Assembly: GCA_031287505.1 (NCBI GenBank)
Contig: JAITSW010000042.1
Location: forward strand, 1 to 7,568
Length of the DNA: 7,568 nucleotides
Source of the DNA: Propionibacteriaceae bacterium
GTDB lineage: Bacteria; Actinomycetota; Actinomycetes; Propionibacteriales; Propionibacteriaceae
Direction of reading: 5' to 3'
Shown: positions 1-6,123 of the stretch, one piece after another
How the letters are laid out: every line of letters starts with the position of its first letter
Numbering within the stretch: position 1 is the stretch's first letter
The notes under the pieces: model-generated
The model's database searches: none
What the model was told of the DNA's origin: nothing
What the model saw: the letters and a program-made list of their open reading frames with translations, nothing else
Program-made: the position numbers and the translations under genes

Positions 1-4
1 TCGG

Positions 5-39
5 CTCACCTTGGGGCAGTTCTCGTCCCCAAGGGTGAG
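5..39. other. Stem-loop upstream of the DUF1015 gene
   Basis: A 12-bp inverted repeat (arms 5-16 and 27-39, one bulged G at about 33) encloses a 10-nt loop. There is no T-run after it, so it is not a canonical intrinsic terminator. It may end transcription of a gene lying left of the window or be a processing structure. The rest of 40-165 contains only short G/C-rich hairpins (for example TTGGCG at 105-110 with CGCCAA at 130-135) and no coding frame I trust. Confidence 0.35.
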
Positions 40-165
40 ACAGGCGCATCCAATAGCTGGACAAATTGCCCTTCGGCGGTTTTCGCCTCTTCCACGCTGG
101 AGCTTTGGCGCCGGTAGCCGCGGGTTCCCCGCCAAGGTTCGGCCGATTCGCGATAGCGTTGACCC

Positions 166-1371
166 ATGCCTCTTTTCGCTCCCTTTCGCGCACTCCGCTA
201 TGCCCCCGACGCTGATCTCGACGCGGTAACCGCTCCGCCTTATGACGTTCTCTTAGAAGACGACGTCCAAGGTTTGAAAGATCGGGACCCACACAACATC
301 GTCCACATTGACATCCCCGGCGGCGGGGGCGACCGCTATGCCAATGCCGCCCATCGGCTGGGCCTGTGGACTAAAACTGGCGTATTGGCGCAAGACGAAG
401 TGCCCTCGTTCACCATTTACCGAATGGGCTTTACCGATGCCACTGGCATAGCCCGGACGATCACGGGGGTTTTGGGAGGCCTTGAGGTTGTCGACGAAGG
501 CGCTGGCGGGGTATTGCCACACGAGCGCACCACTCCCAAGGCAAAGACCGACCGGCTCGATCTCACCCGCGCCACGGCCGCCAACCTTTCTCCGGTGTGG
601 GGGCTCTCACTTGCCCAAGGGCTCACTAAAGCCCTTGCGGCACCAGGCGAGCCCGTTGGCCAAATGCATGCCGAAGGCGTGCTCCATAGTGTTGAACGTG
701 TGAGCGATCCGGCGCGAATTACCCAGATCCAACGCATTTTGGCCGCTGACGATGTCCTGATCGCTGACGGGCACCATCGTTATGCGATCTCACGCACCTA
801 CCGCGATGAAATACGAAAGGCGACCGGCTCAAAGGCCACCGATGCCGAGTACACCCTCACTTTCGTCAACGAGCTCATTGGGGAGCAGCTCAGTATCGAA
901 GCCATCCACCGGCTCTGCACCGGGATCGGCTTCGACGATCTCAAGACTGCGCTGGCGAAGAGTTTCAACATCTTCGCGGCGCCTATCCCCACTCCAGAAG
1001 CTCTGCGGGAGATGGAATCTGCCGGACGGCTGATCCTGCTCGCCCCGGATGGCAAGGCATTCTGGCTAGAGCCGAAATCTGGGGCCTTCGTTGGGGTACG
1101 GGCTCTTGACGGAGCTTATTTGGAGCACGCCCTAGCTGGGGTGGATGTCCAGATCTCGTATCAGCATGGACTCGAAGAGATGAAGCAGCTCGTAAGCTCT
1201 GGACAGGTAAGCGCCGGCATCCTGATTCGCCCCACCTCAATCGGCGAGATCGAACGCACGGCTCGCGAGGGTTTGCTAATGCCCCCGAAGTCCACGTTCT
1301 TCACCCCGAAACTCCGCACCGGGTTGGTGATTCGCCCCACCGCCCCGTTGCCCTCGCATCCCTCGCTCTGA
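166..1371 (+). CDS. DUF1015 family protein
   Basis: This 401-residue soluble protein belongs to the DUF1015 family, widespread in bacteria and without a firmly assigned biochemical role. The family signature ADGHHRY is at residues 200-206. The N-terminus has the typical PFRALRY...APPYDV stretch (residues 6-28), a HERT motif is at 119-122, and the C-terminal block MPPKSTFFTPKLRTGLV (372-388) is also characteristic. Length is close to the usual size of the family. The ATG at 166 is chosen because DUF1015 proteins start just before the PFRALR motif. No Shine-Dalgarno sequence is visible, so initiation may be leaderless. The last residues (PTAPLPSHPSL) run past the conserved domain, and the stop codon lies in the first unit of a tandem intergenic repeat. 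The repeat may have replaced the original gene end. Histidines in the signature suggest metal or phosphate chemistry, but that is inference. Confidence 0.92.
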   Translation: MPLFAPFRALRYAPDADLDAVTAPPYDVLLEDDVQGLKDRDPHNIVHIDIPGGGGDRYANAAHRLGLWTKTGVLAQDEVPSFTIYRMGFTDATGIARTITGVLGGLEVVDEGAGGVLPHERTTPKAKTDRLDLTRATAANLSPVWGLSLAQGLTKALAAPGEPVGQMHAEGVLHSVERVSDPARITQIQRILAADDVLIADGHHRYAISRTYRDEIRKATGSKATDAEYTLTFVNELIGEQLSIEAIHRLCTGIGFDDLKTALAKSFNIFAAPIPTPEALREMESAGRLILLAPDGKAFWLEPKSGAFVGVRALDGAYLEHALAGVDVQISYQHGLEEMKQLVSSGQVSAGILIRPTSIGEIERTAREGLLMPPKSTFFTPKLRTGLVIRPTAPLPSHPSL

Positions 1372-1508
1372 TTGGGTCGAGCAGTTCGGCTAGGCCCGGC
1401 GTGGCAGACCCCGCTGCCCCCGTAGCCCTCGCCCCGGCTAGGTCGAGCAGTTCGACTAGACCCGGCGTGGCAGGCTCTGTTGCCCCGCAGCCCTCGCTCT
1501 GATTGGGT
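1360..1508. repeat. 65/66-bp tandem repeat, about 2.3 copies
   Basis: Unit 1 is 1360-1425 (66 bp), unit 2 is 1426-1490 (65 bp), and 1491-1508 repeats the first 18 bp of unit 1 exactly. The best conserved core is GTCGAGCAGTTCG followed shortly by CCCGGCGTGGCAG. Most differences between units are C/T or G/A transitions. Unit 2 contains a small dyad, GTCGA-gcagt-TCGAC, at 1442-1456, so the transcript could form hairpins. Translated antisense, the array gives a long open frame with a repeated Cys-His-Ala-Gly phrase, which I regard as an artefact of the repeat. The array begins inside the 3' end of the DUF1015 gene. It resembles a dispersed intergenic repeat family; copies elsewhere in the genome cannot be seen from here. 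Confidence 0.8.
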
Positions 1509-1718
1509 ATCACCGCCAACTGAAGGCGGAAGGCCAAGAAGCGGAAAGACATCAAAAACCGCGAAGACGGAGGCTGCGAACAATAGGGCGGGCGATGACA
1601 ATTCCCGTCGATATTTGCCGTAAGCGCAAACACTCCCAAATGATTGAAGTAAGCTTGATTTCTCTCAGAAGTGCACACACCTGCGAGAACCAAAGACCTA
1701 ATCTACATAGGAGTACAC
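1509..1718. other. Leader region of the CoA-transferase gene
   Basis: There is no gene here. The region holds a weak dyad TTTGC-N7-GCAAA (1614-1630) that could be an operator. No -35/-10 pair is convincing. A clear ribosome binding site, AGGAG, lies at 1709-1713, five bases before the ATG at 1719. Open frames antisense to this region come from the adjacent repeat. Confidence 0.4.
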
Positions 1719-3227
1719 ATGACTCGGGTTGCCAGCGAGCAGTACCGCGCAAAGATCAAATCAGCTGAAGATGCTGCGAGGCTCATCAAGAACGGCATGA
1801 ATATCGGCTTCAGCGGCTTCACCGGTTCGGGTTATCCCAAGGCTGTTCCGCAAGCCCTGGCCGCGCAGATCAAAGAAGCCCATGATCGTGGGGAGCAATT
1901 CCAGGTTGGCGTCTTCACCGGCGCGTCTACCGCTCCAGAGCTTGACGGTGCTTTGGCGGCTGTTGACGGCATCAAGATCCGCATGCCCTATCAGTCTGAC
2001 CCCGACATGCGTGGCAAGATCAACTCGGGTGTCTCCCAATATGTGGATGCGCACCTTTCGCATTCGGGCCCGCAGGTTTGGGCTGGCCACTATGGCAAGC
2101 TCGACTTAGCAGTCATCGAATTGACGGCTATCACGGAAGACGGACGAGGCATCCCGTCTTCTTCAGTTGGCAACAACGTATCTTGGATGGCCGCGGCAGA
2201 CGCCATCATTCTCGAAGTGAACCACTGGCAGTCTGAGGGTCTTGAAGGTATGCATGATATTTGGGACGGCGTGGCTTTGCCGCCAAACCGCATCCCCATA
2301 CCGATCACCTCGGCCGGCCAGCGCATTGGCAAAACGTACTACGACCTTGATTTCTCCAAGGTCATCGCAGTTGTCGAGTCTGACTCCCCCGACCGCAATA
2401 CCCCCTTCAAGCCGCTCGACGACGAATCCAGGAAGATCGCGGGTTACTACCTCGATTTCCTGGCCAACGAAGTAAAGCAGGGCCGTCTGCCTGAAAACCT
2501 GCTGCCTTTGCAGTCTGGTGTTGGCAATATCGCCAACGCGGTGCTCTCCGGCCTACTTGAGGGGCCGTTCGAAAACCTGACTTCCTATACCGAGGTTATT
2601 CAGGATGGCATGGTTGACCTGATCGACGCCGGCAAGCTGGTTGCCGCTTCGGCCACCGCCTTCTCGCTCAGCCCCGACTACGCCACCCAGATGAACGACA
2701 ATGCGGCCGAATATGCCAAGACGATCATTCTGCGCCAGCAGGACATCTCAAACCACCCAGAGCCGATTCGGCGTCTCGGCGTTTTAGCCTGCAACGGCCT
2801 GATCGAAGCCGACATTTACGGCAACGTAAACTCCACCCACATAATGGGCTCGCGGATGCAAAACGGCATCGGAGGCTCGGGAGACTTCACCCGCAATGCG
2901 CACATCTCCGCGTTCGTCACTCCGTCCACCGCAAAAGGCGGCCAGATTTCCGCCATCGTCCCGATGGTTTCGCATCACGACCACACCGAGCATGACGTTC
3001 ATGTGATCATCACCGAGCAGGGCTTGGCCGATATCCGCGGTCTAGCCCCGATCAAGCGCGCCAAGCTCATAATCGACAAGTGCGCCCATCCGGATTACCG
3101 TGAAATTCTGCACGATTACTTTGACCGTTCGGTTGCCACGGCAAACTCGCACCACACTCCGCATATCCTTCGCGAAGCACATGATTTCCACATTCGCTTC
3201 CTGGAAACAGGCACGATGCTTCCCTAA
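1719..3227 (+). CDS. Succinate/acetyl-CoA CoA-transferase (Cat1/YgfH/Ach1 family)
   Basis: This 502-residue cytoplasmic enzyme moves coenzyme A between short acyl groups, most likely between succinyl-CoA and acetate or propionate, linking the TCA or methylmalonyl-CoA route with acetate/propionate release. It matches the acetyl-CoA hydrolase/transferase family over its full length. Visible landmarks are the loop QSGVGNIANAV (265-275), the TEVIQDG motif with probable catalytic Glu292, which would form the glutamyl-CoA thioester, and the GGSGDFTRN oxyanion-type loop (385-393). Length is normal for the YgfH/AarC subgroup. The ATG at 1719 is preferred over the in-frame ATG at 1671 because AGGAG lies five bases upstream and family proteins start near this point. 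The gene stands alone with its own leader and terminator. The exact acyl substrate (acetate or propionate) cannot be told from sequence alone. Confidence 0.93.
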   Translation: MTRVASEQYRAKIKSAEDAARLIKNGMNIGFSGFTGSGYPKAVPQALAAQIKEAHDRGEQFQVGVFTGASTAPELDGALAAVDGIKIRMPYQSDPDMRGKINSGVSQYVDAHLSHSGPQVWAGHYGKLDLAVIELTAITEDGRGIPSSSVGNNVSWMAAADAIILEVNHWQSEGLEGMHDIWDGVALPPNRIPIPITSAGQRIGKTYYDLDFSKVIAVVESDSPDRNTPFKPLDDESRKIAGYYLDFLANEVKQGRLPENLLPLQSGVGNIANAVLSGLLEGPFENLTSYTEVIQDGMVDLIDAGKLVAASATAFSLSPDYATQMNDNAAEYAKTIILRQQDISNHPEPIRRLGVLACNGLIEADIYGNVNSTHIMGSRMQNGIGGSGDFTRNAHISAFVTPSTAKGGQISAIVPMVSHHDHTEHDVHVIITEQGLADIRGLAPIKRAKLIIDKCAHPDYREILHDYFDRSVATANSHHTPHILREAHDFHIRFLETGTMLP

Positions 3228-3263
3228 GTCGTCTCTTTGGATCACTCCCCACCGGCAAAACCA

Positions 3264-3301
3264 CCTCAATATCCGCAGGTGCCCCGGTGAGCCGATTGAG
3301 G
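3264..3301. other. Imperfect stem-loop before the terminator
   Basis: A 7-bp inverted repeat, CCTCAAT (3264-3270) and ATTGAGG (3295-3301), has a long 24-nt loop. It directly precedes the much stronger terminator hairpin. It could pair in the mRNA 3' end and protect it, or be chance. Confidence 0.25.
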
Positions 3302-3306
3302 CAACC

Positions 3307-3332
3307 TTGAGGCCCGCGAAAGCGGGCCTCAA
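3307..3332 (+). terminator. Intrinsic-type terminator after the CoA-transferase gene
   Basis: A perfect 11-bp stem (TTGAGGCCCGC with GCGGGCCTCAA) is closed by a GAAA tetraloop, 80 bp after the stop codon. The following run ACGTTTA is only weakly T-rich, as is common in high-GC actinobacteria. The hairpin is near-symmetric but the neighbouring gene on the right points the same way, so it serves the CoA-transferase transcript. Confidence 0.8.
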
Positions 3333-3407
3333 ACGTTTAACCCAAAATCTGAGTGCGGAGCTGGGAGCCGCTCATCCACAGACAGCTGAGAGTACCCTTT
3401 TCCCACA

Positions 3408-3464
3408 GCAACACCTTTTTATAGCAAGAATTCTTTACCTAACCCCAGCATAGAGAGGTGTTGC
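3408..3464. other. Long-range inverted repeat with central palindrome
   Basis: Perfect 9-bp arms GCAACACCT (3408-3416) and AGGTGTTGC (3456-3464) flank 39 bp that include the 10-bp palindrome AAGAATTCTT (3426-3435). The spacer is A/T-rich compared with the surroundings. It sits between the terminator and the membrane-protein operon, so an operator or structured leader is possible. Nothing else of note is seen in 3333-3506. Confidence 0.4.
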
Positions 3465-3506
3465 GCTTCTGATTAGAAACCGGGCATTCAAGGCTGACCC
3501 GAGAGC

Positions 3507-3525
3507 TAGGATACGATTGAATGTA
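3507..3525 (+). promoter_or_regulatory. Possible -10 element of the membrane-protein operon
   Basis: TAGGAT at 3507-3512 lies 12 bp before the ATG at 3525, which would place the transcription start at or next to the start codon (leaderless). No good -35 hexamer is visible, and there is no Shine-Dalgarno sequence, which fits leaderless translation. Confidence 0.35.
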
Positions 3526-4067
3526 TGTCCGCCTTGATTCCAGATAATCCGCGCACGGGCGAGCCAAGACGTCCGTGGACGATAATGCTGGGCTTGACCG
3601 CCTTCTTTACCGCCATCGCAAACGAAGCGGCAGCGATTTTCTGGTGCTATTGGGTGGCTGTAACCGACTACCCCAATGCGGCCTGGCTCTTTGAACTCAT
3701 CCCCTCACTTGACGAAGAGACCGTATCGATAAACAACTTGGTACGGGTGTTATTGGTGGTAGCCGTGACGCTCGGGGTGGTGCTGATTAGCGCTGCCGCC
3801 GGAATTGCCGGATTTTACGCGTATCAGGGCTACCGTTGGGCACGGGTGGTAGCGATCATCGCTTTCGTGCTTTCGGGGCTTTCGGTGCTGCTAAACGCAG
3901 TGGCGTGGCCGGCGATCGGGCTGTGCTTTGTGGGCGCATTTGCGCTCTGGCTGCCGCCGTCGGGCAAGTTCTTCAAGACTTGGCTCTTACGCCGCTATCC
4001 GCAACCCGCCTTCGAGCCCACCATCGAGCGGGTCTATTACGGGCCGTTGCCCAGATACCAAAGTTGA
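3525..4067 (+). CDS. Four-helix integral membrane protein, unknown function
   Basis: I do not recognise this 180-residue protein. It has four likely transmembrane segments: about 19-45, 73-100, 106-124 and 126-144. A polar extracytoplasmic-looking loop (46-72, rich in acidic residues) separates the first two. A basic/aromatic tail follows (145-180), with KTWLLRRYP and a C-terminal VYYGPLPRY. The N-terminus is short, polar and proline-rich, without a signal peptidase site. The start ATG at 3525 is favoured by position before the first helix; a nearby ATG at 3521 is out of frame. Only 27 bp separate it from the downstream VanZ-RDD gene on the same strand, so the two are probably co-transcribed and may act together in the membrane. 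Codon use matches its neighbours. Confidence 0.85.
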   Translation: MSALIPDNPRTGEPRRPWTIMLGLTAFFTAIANEAAAIFWCYWVAVTDYPNAAWLFELIPSLDEETVSINNLVRVLLVVAVTLGVVLISAAAGIAGFYAYQGYRWARVVAIIAFVLSGLSVLLNAVAWPAIGLCFVGAFALWLPPSGKFFKTWLLRRYPQPAFEPTIERVYYGPLPRYQS

Positions 4068-4094
4068 TTCTTCGAACCGTTAACGAGGTGTTGG

Positions 4095-5156
4095 ATGAGC
4101 CAATTTGGGTATAGCACTATCGTCGCGATCATTATTGGCGCGGTGCTGGCGGTTTTGGCCTTCATCCCCACCGTTGCAGTTCGCTATCGGCGAGCGGGTA
4201 CCTTTCGCTTTATCGATATCGTGCTGCTGCTCTTAGTGGCCATTTACGGCGTAGCACTATGGACTTACACCCTGATTCCACTGCCGGAAAGCATGAATTA
4301 CCGGTGTGTGGGCTCCAATTTCCTGCCTTTGGCATTCATTAACGACATTCGGGACGACCCAGCCACATCCCTGCTGCACAACCGGGCGCTTTTTCAAGTC
4401 GTTTTCAACGTTATTTTCTTCATGCCCCTGGGCTTTTTCGTCCGCACCCTCACGCGCTGGAAGTGGGTGGTGGCGGCCATCGTCGGCCTTATCATCAGCA
4501 CCCTGATCGAGACCACGCAGCTCACCGGCATCTGGGGTATGTACCCGTGCGCGTTCCGCACCTTCGATATCGACGACCTAATCACAAATACCCTTGGGGC
4601 GCTAATCGGAGCCCTGGCTGCGGTTCCGTTTGCGCTCATTTTTGGCGGACGGCGCAAGCCCGTCGTTGCCACGGTTGTTTCTTTCGGACGCCGGCTCCTT
4701 GGTGTCCTCATTGATTTGATGCTGATCATGTTCGTCGGCGTCGTCATCTTCATAGCCTGGGTCGGAGCATTGTACTACCTCGTCGGCCTTCCAACTAGTG
4801 AGATGGGAGCCAATATTCCAATCGACGCCATCATTGTCCTGCCGCTAGTGATAGAAGTGTTTTGCGTGCTGATTCTCGGGCAAACAGTGGGCGAAGTCGT
4901 CGTGGGCATTCGTCCGGCTGTGGAGGGATTAAAAGCTGTATGGCAGCGTCCGTTGAAAGCAATCTTCGGCGTCGGAGGGATGTACGTCTCTGATTTCCTC
5001 GGAGATATCTACGGGCTGTGGATTCCCGGTATCTTCATTCTGGTGAGCGTCATCTGCCTGTTCACACCGCGGGATCGCCGCGGCCTGACCGGGCTAATTA
5101 CCGGCTCCAAGATGGTGATAGCGAAAGGTAAAAGCCGCACGCCCGGGCTAGATTAG
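4095..5156 (+). CDS. VanZ-RDD domain fusion membrane protein
   Basis: This 353-residue protein carries two membrane domains. Residues about 45-185 match the VanZ-like family, known from the teicoplanin-resistance accessory protein VanZ: NVIFFMPLGFF at 105-115, IETTQ at 138-142 and FDIDDLITNTLGALIG at 157-172. After a basic linker (GGRRKP), residues about 195-345 match the RDD family: RRLLGVLIDL (199-208, with the Arg and Asp that name the family), LGQTVGEVVVGIR (261-273) and a terminal DRRGLTG...SKMVIA block. An extra N-terminal helix (about 8-28) precedes VanZ. Seven or more membrane segments are expected. GAGGTG at 4085-4090 provides a ribosome binding site four bases before the ATG. RDD proteins include some ion antiporters, and VanZ-like domains are tied to cell-envelope or glycopeptide responses, but the job of this fusion is not known to me. 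Confidence 0.88.
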   Translation: MSQFGYSTIVAIIIGAVLAVLAFIPTVAVRYRRAGTFRFIDIVLLLLVAIYGVALWTYTLIPLPESMNYRCVGSNFLPLAFINDIRDDPATSLLHNRALFQVVFNVIFFMPLGFFVRTLTRWKWVVAAIVGLIISTLIETTQLTGIWGMYPCAFRTFDIDDLITNTLGALIGALAAVPFALIFGGRRKPVVATVVSFGRRLLGVLIDLMLIMFVGVVIFIAWVGALYYLVGLPTSEMGANIPIDAIIVLPLVIEVFCVLILGQTVGEVVVGIRPAVEGLKAVWQRPLKAIFGVGGMYVSDFLGDIYGLWIPGIFILVSVICLFTPRDRRGLTGLITGSKMVIAKGKSRTPGLD

Positions 5157-5175
5157 CGGGCGGAAACGGTCGAAG

Positions 5176-5205
5176 TTGGACGGCTGCACCCCGAACAGGT
5201 AGAGT
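5176..5205 (+). promoter_or_regulatory. Probable tRNA-Arg promoter
   Basis: TTGGAC (5176-5181) and TAGAGT (5200-5205) are separated by 18 bp, and the -10 ends 19 bp before the mature tRNA 5' end. This is a plausible housekeeping sigma promoter giving a short 5' leader. Confidence 0.45.
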
Positions 5206-5224
5206 TGTCGAGGTTCAAAACCTT

Positions 5225-5297
5225 GCGCCAGTAGCTTAACGGATAGAGCATCTGACTACGGATCAGAAGGTTGGGGGTTCGAATCCCTCCTGGCGCG
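5225..5297 (+). tRNA. tRNA-Arg(ACG)
   Basis: The 73-nt cloverleaf is complete. The acceptor stem is GCGCCAG with CTGGCGC and discriminator G. The anticodon stem TCTGA/TCAGA encloses the loop CTACGGA with anticodon ACG at 5258-5260, so after A34-to-inosine editing it reads CGN arginine codons. The T arm is GGGGG-TTCGAAT-CCCTC with one G-T pair. No CCA is encoded. The 3' half, from the anticodon to 12 bp past the gene, is repeated exactly at 7175-7226. The gene is therefore an integration target, rebuilt intact by the incoming element: the 5' half is host DNA and the 3' half lies in the element's attachment core. Confidence 0.97.
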
Positions 5298-5564
5298 CTG
5301 AGCAAAATCGCCCTGGCTTTCAGCTGGGGCGTTTCCCGTTTCCAGCCAGTAGGCATCGAAGCCGGTGGCCATCGCCCAGGCCAGAATCTGCGGACGGCGA
5401 GGGCGTGTCTTTCCAGCCTCATAGTTGTAGATACTTCCCTTACTTATTCCTGTGAGGGTCTCGAACGATCTCATATCAAAACCTGCTGATTCGCGAGCTG
5501 CGCGGAGTCTGTCTGATAGGCCGAACTCGTAAATGCGCCCTGCCTGAACTGCTGCTATGGTCAT
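5256..5564 (-). CDS. XRE-type repressor, prophage form truncated by integration
   Basis: This 102-residue DNA-binding protein has a Cro/C1-type helix-turn-helix over about residues 16-74. LSDRLRAARESAGFDMRSFE leads into the recognition part with TGISKGSIYNYEAGKTRP, followed by a helical stretch and AYWLETG. It is probably the immunity repressor of the element. The last 17 residues (from Asp86) are encoded by the antisense of the attL core in tRNA-Arg. The stop TAG is made of one core base plus two host tRNA anticodon-loop bases. In the circular element the frame stays open for 20 more residues (coded by 7174-7116 on the minus strand) and ends QTKAA, giving 122 residues. This matches the BPs-type switch, where integration removes a C-terminal degradation tag. 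The ATG at 5564 lacks a clear ribosome binding site. Function in this host is inferred from architecture. Confidence 0.85.
   Translation of the reverse strand: MTIAAVQAGRIYEFGLSDRLRAARESAGFDMRSFETLTGISKGSIYNYEAGKTRPRRPQILAWAMATGFDAYWLETGNAPAESQGDFAQRARRDSNPQPSDP
5258..5309. repeat. attL: 52-bp direct repeat within tRNA-Arg
   Basis: The repeat is identical to 7175-7226. It starts at the first anticodon base and ends 12 bp after the tRNA. The left edge in the anticodon loop fits the usual crossover site of tyrosine integrases in tRNA genes. On the minus strand the same bases encode residues 86-101 and the first base of the next codon of the element's repressor. Confidence 0.93.
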
Positions 5565-5587
5565 GTCGCAAGCTTATGCCAAGTCGT

Positions 5588-5652
5588 AATAAAGTTTAAA
5601 CGTGCCAAATTTGCAACACGTCACAAGATTGACACAAACGAAATCATTTGTG
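5588..5652 (-). promoter_or_regulatory. Repressor promoter/operator region
   Basis: This A/T-rich stretch lies upstream of the repressor start. On the minus strand TTGCAA (5616-5611) and TTTATT (5593-5588) are spaced 17 bp, a weak but plausible promoter. Symmetric sites crowd here: GTTTAAAC (5594-5601), CAAATTTG (5606-5613) and CACAAA-N8-TTTGTG (5633-5652), with an extra CACAAG at 5622-5627. A plus-strand TTGACA (5629-5634) overlaps the last dyad and could be the -35 of a lost divergent lytic promoter, but I see no matching -10. Repressor autoregulation is a reasonable inference. Confidence 0.4.
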
Positions 5653-5690
5653 GAACTTCTGCTTGTGCTTACAGATCTAGCTATAAGACG

Positions 5691-5891
5691 ACCACTGTAT
5701 CTCTTGGTGAACTTCTCGTAGAACTCGATTTCGTGAGCGTCAAGCAGCTCGTCGATGCGCCCCATTCCGAACGCATCTTGGCGTGCCCTCCAAGGCGCCT
5801 TTCCCTCAGGTGATAGCCGCCTTGTGCCTTTGGTGAATCCAGGGCCGTAGCCTTGGCAATCAGTCAAAACCTCTGTGGGTCGCGACCTCAC
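5691..5891 (-). pseudogene. Coding-like relic, unknown product
   Basis: On the minus strand, from a GTG at 5891 (or ATG at 5765), about 67 codons read like real protein. They include KAPWRARQDAFGMGRIDELL and an acidic/aromatic helix with AHEIEFYEKFTKRYSG, with G/C-rich third positions. Past 5690 the open frame enters the A/T-rich repressor control region and loses protein character, so the original 3' end seems replaced or shifted. I cannot assign a family. It may be the tail of a phage gene left behind after deletion. It converges slightly (17 bp) with the plus-strand relic to its right, so at least one of the two is not intact. Confidence 0.35.
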
Positions 5892-6067
5892 TCCGGAAGA
5901 GCATCACCAAGCCGCCTTGTGGATTGGGGATGCTCTGCTGATCATCGAAGACCGCCTGGGCGCGCTGGGAGACCTCGACGGCCACTGAATCCGACAGCGA
6001 ACAAGACAACATCCCCGACAACAACCTCGCCGACGAATACCGCCAAATCGGCGAACTCATCGACTAG
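5851..6067 (+). pseudogene. Small acidic ORF split by a +1 frameshift
   Basis: Two adjoining plus-strand frames look like one protein. Frame A is open from 5851 and reads GRDLTPEEHHQAALWIGDAL, continuing LIIEDRLGALGDLDGH, to TGA at 5986-5988. Frame B, shifted by +1, has no start codon of its own and reads TESDSEQDNIPDNNLADEYR, continuing QIGELID, to TAG at 6065-6067. Both have coding-like third positions. Frame A has only a GTG (5875) and no ribosome binding site, so the 5' end may be missing too. The strong terminator begins 14 bp after the stop, as expected for the end of a real gene. The simplest reading is a decayed element gene; a programmed shift is possible but I see no slippery site. 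The family is unknown. Confidence 0.4.
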
Positions 6068-6079
6068 ACACACAAACAC

Positions 6080-6116
6080 AGTGTGCCCCTCCCGCATAAT
6101 GCGGGAGGGGCACACT
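6080..6116. terminator. Strong bidirectional terminator
   Basis: A perfect 16-bp stem (AGTGTGCCCCTCCCGC with its complement) carries a 5-nt ATAAT loop. It lies 12 bp after the plus-strand relic's stop and 8 bp beyond the end of hicB on the minus strand. T-rich runs follow on both sides (TTCTGCGTTT on plus, TGTGTTTGTG on minus), so it can stop convergent transcripts. Confidence 0.9.
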
Positions 6117-6123
6117 TCTGCGT

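Noticed and set aside
11..229. 72-codon plus-strand frame at the left edge
   Set aside because: It overlaps the DUF1015 start in another frame and runs through hairpins; composition is not protein-like.
1360..1508. CRISPR array
   Set aside because: The units are contiguous tandem copies without unique spacers, and no cas genes are present.
1161..1693. Overlapping minus-strand frames of 130-146 codons with repeated CHAGPSRTARP-like phrases
   Set aside because: They are translations of the tandem repeat and of the antisense of the DUF1015 gene; no start signal or family match.
1671..1718. In-frame upstream ATG for the CoA transferase
   Set aside because: It has no ribosome binding site, while the ATG at 1719 has AGGAG at ideal distance and fits family N-termini.
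5153..5422. 89-codon minus-strand open frame through the tRNA with an IRTPNLLIRSQMLYPLSY phrase
   Set aside because: This phrase is a well-known artefact of translating tRNA genes antisense, and the frame covers the whole tRNA-Arg.
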